NCBI GenBank assembly: GCA_013289795.1
Contig: JABCZH010000001.1
Location: forward strand, 62,001-126,000
Direction: 5' to 3'
DNA: 64,000 nucleotides
Origin: Acidobacteriota bacterium
Lineage (GTDB): Bacteria; Acidobacteriota; Terriglobia; Terriglobales; Acidobacteriaceae
Below, in pieces: positions 63,401-64,000 of this stretch. Within the stretch, counting starts at the first letter, position 1. Each line of letters opens with the position of its first letter. The notes below the pieces were generated by a model. It saw nothing but the letters and a program-made list of their open reading frames with translations, was not told the origin of the DNA and did no database searches. The translations under genes and the position numbers were made by a program.

Positions 63401-64000
63401 CTACTCCGCCCTGAGCGCCTCCAGCGGATTGACCGACGCCGCGCGATGCGCCGGCACATAGCTGGCCAGCAGGGCTGATGCCGCCAGCACCATAACTACT
63501 GCGGCTAACGTCGATACATCCCAGGCATGAACTCCGAACAAAAGCTTGCCCATAAGCGATGCCGCAACCAGGGAGCAACCCAAGCCGATGGTGATTCCAC
63601 CGGCGGTCAACCATCCCGCCTCGGTCAAAATGAGCCGGTACACCGACCCGCGCTGCGCGCCTAGCGCCATACGCACTCCGATCTCGCGCGTTCTCTGGCT
63701 GACCGAGTAGGCAATTACTCCGTAGAGTCCGACTGCGCCCAGCAACAGCGCGAGGGAAGCGAAGCCTCCCACCAGCCATGCGGAAGAGCGGTGCAAATAA
63801 GCGGTTTGCGAATCATTGATTCTCTGGGTCATGGTGGCTTCGTCAGACGTACCGATGTTGGGGTCGATCTGGTGAATGGTGCTGACCAAGGTTGGCAGTA
63901 TCGACTGCTCAGCCTGCGAAGTGCGCACCACCAGGGTGAAGTAGGGGGTGGGAGCCTGGTTCAGCGGGTAATAGACGGCAGGCCAGATCTCTGAATCGAG
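63401..64000 (-). CDS. FtsX/MacB-type ABC permease (ADOP-like), partial
   Basis: The frame runs in from the right edge (200 codons visible, no start). It includes the end of a periplasmic domain (YFTLVVRTSQAEQSI, then IDPNIGTSDEATMTQRI) and the C-terminal FtsX domain with helices about 110-125, 140-155 and 170-195, and VPAHRAASVNPLEALRAE, the standard C-terminus of MacB-like and acidobacterial duplicated orphan permeases. The N-terminal half is outside the window. No ATPase gene is in view. Confidence 0.85.
   Translation of the reverse strand, partial: LDSEIWPAVYYPLNQAPTPYFTLVVRTSQAEQSILPTLVSTIHQIDPNIGTSDEATMTQRINDSQTAYLHRSSAWLVGGFASLALLLGAVGLYGVIAYSVSQRTREIGVRMALGAQRGSVYRLILTEAGWLTAGGITIGLGCSLVAASLMGKLLFGVHAWDVSTLAAVVMVLAASALLASYVPAHRAASVNPLEALRAE

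Overview
This window looks like a chromosomal segment of an Acidobacteriota bacterium (class Terriglobia, Koribacter/Sulfotelmatobacter-like). That is inference from gene style: GloVer, HAF, SBBP and SPD-2/Hydin-type secreted repeat proteins, a winged-helix/TPR signalling protein, a Ser/Thr kinase fused to a TolB-like propeller, a MacB/FtsX-type (ADOP-like) permease, a carboxypeptidase-regulatory/TonB receptor, and short interspersed hairpin repeats typical of these genomes. I saw no rRNA, tRNA, CRISPR array or prophage. The composition is moderately GC-rich throughout.

Left part (1-21.8 kb), housekeeping. A partial Hsp15-like S4 protein is coupled by an ATGA overlap to a short UvrC-like GIY-YIG protein, followed by a DnaC/IstB-type ATPase. 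A LysR regulator is divergent from isocitrate lyase with clear palindromes between them. HU, an ICMT-like methyltransferase with a PadR regulator, ribosomal protein L31 and DusB follow. Next come a HAF-repeat exported protein, gamma-glutamyltransferase, an SDR, a YjbR-like protein, and an MBL hydrolase with a DPP-IV peptidase. A coiled-coil zinc-ribbon protein, an RlmI-like rRNA methyltransferase and an Hsp20/ClpB chaperone pair complete this part.

Middle (21.8-40.4 kb). A short minus-strand operon encodes two very small proteins and a DpnI-family endonuclease, carrying Gln where the catalytic Glu is expected. It sits just upstream of mnmG. The classical origin-region set mnmG, rsmG, parA, parB is present but split: mnmG lies about 12 kb from parB-parA-rsmG. 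Two parS palindromes lie between parA and rsmG. The intervening stretch holds an M48/propeller protein, Ogt, a VKOR-DsbA pair and a 1354-residue secreted SBBP/Ig-like protein.

Accessory zone (40.5-49.9 kb). It holds a REP-associated tyrosine transposase (RAYT) flanked by inverted REPs, a truncated RAYT relic, a solo REP, and two identical 82-bp REPINs, one sitting in an RHS/YD-repeat remnant. It also holds a winged-helix/TPR regulator, two tandemly duplicated tectonin-like secreted propellers, a GNAT, small membrane proteins and a VapBC toxin-antitoxin pair.

Right part (49.9-64 kb). An EF-G paralogue with altered G motifs, an Mpo1-like and a DoxX-like membrane protein, and a small Cys/His-rich exported protein before a TonB receptor are followed by a VOC protein with an HTH regulator, a secreted CocE/PepX-like lipoprotein hydrolase, a GloVer-repeat protein, the kinase-propeller protein and a partial FtsX-type permease running off the right edge.
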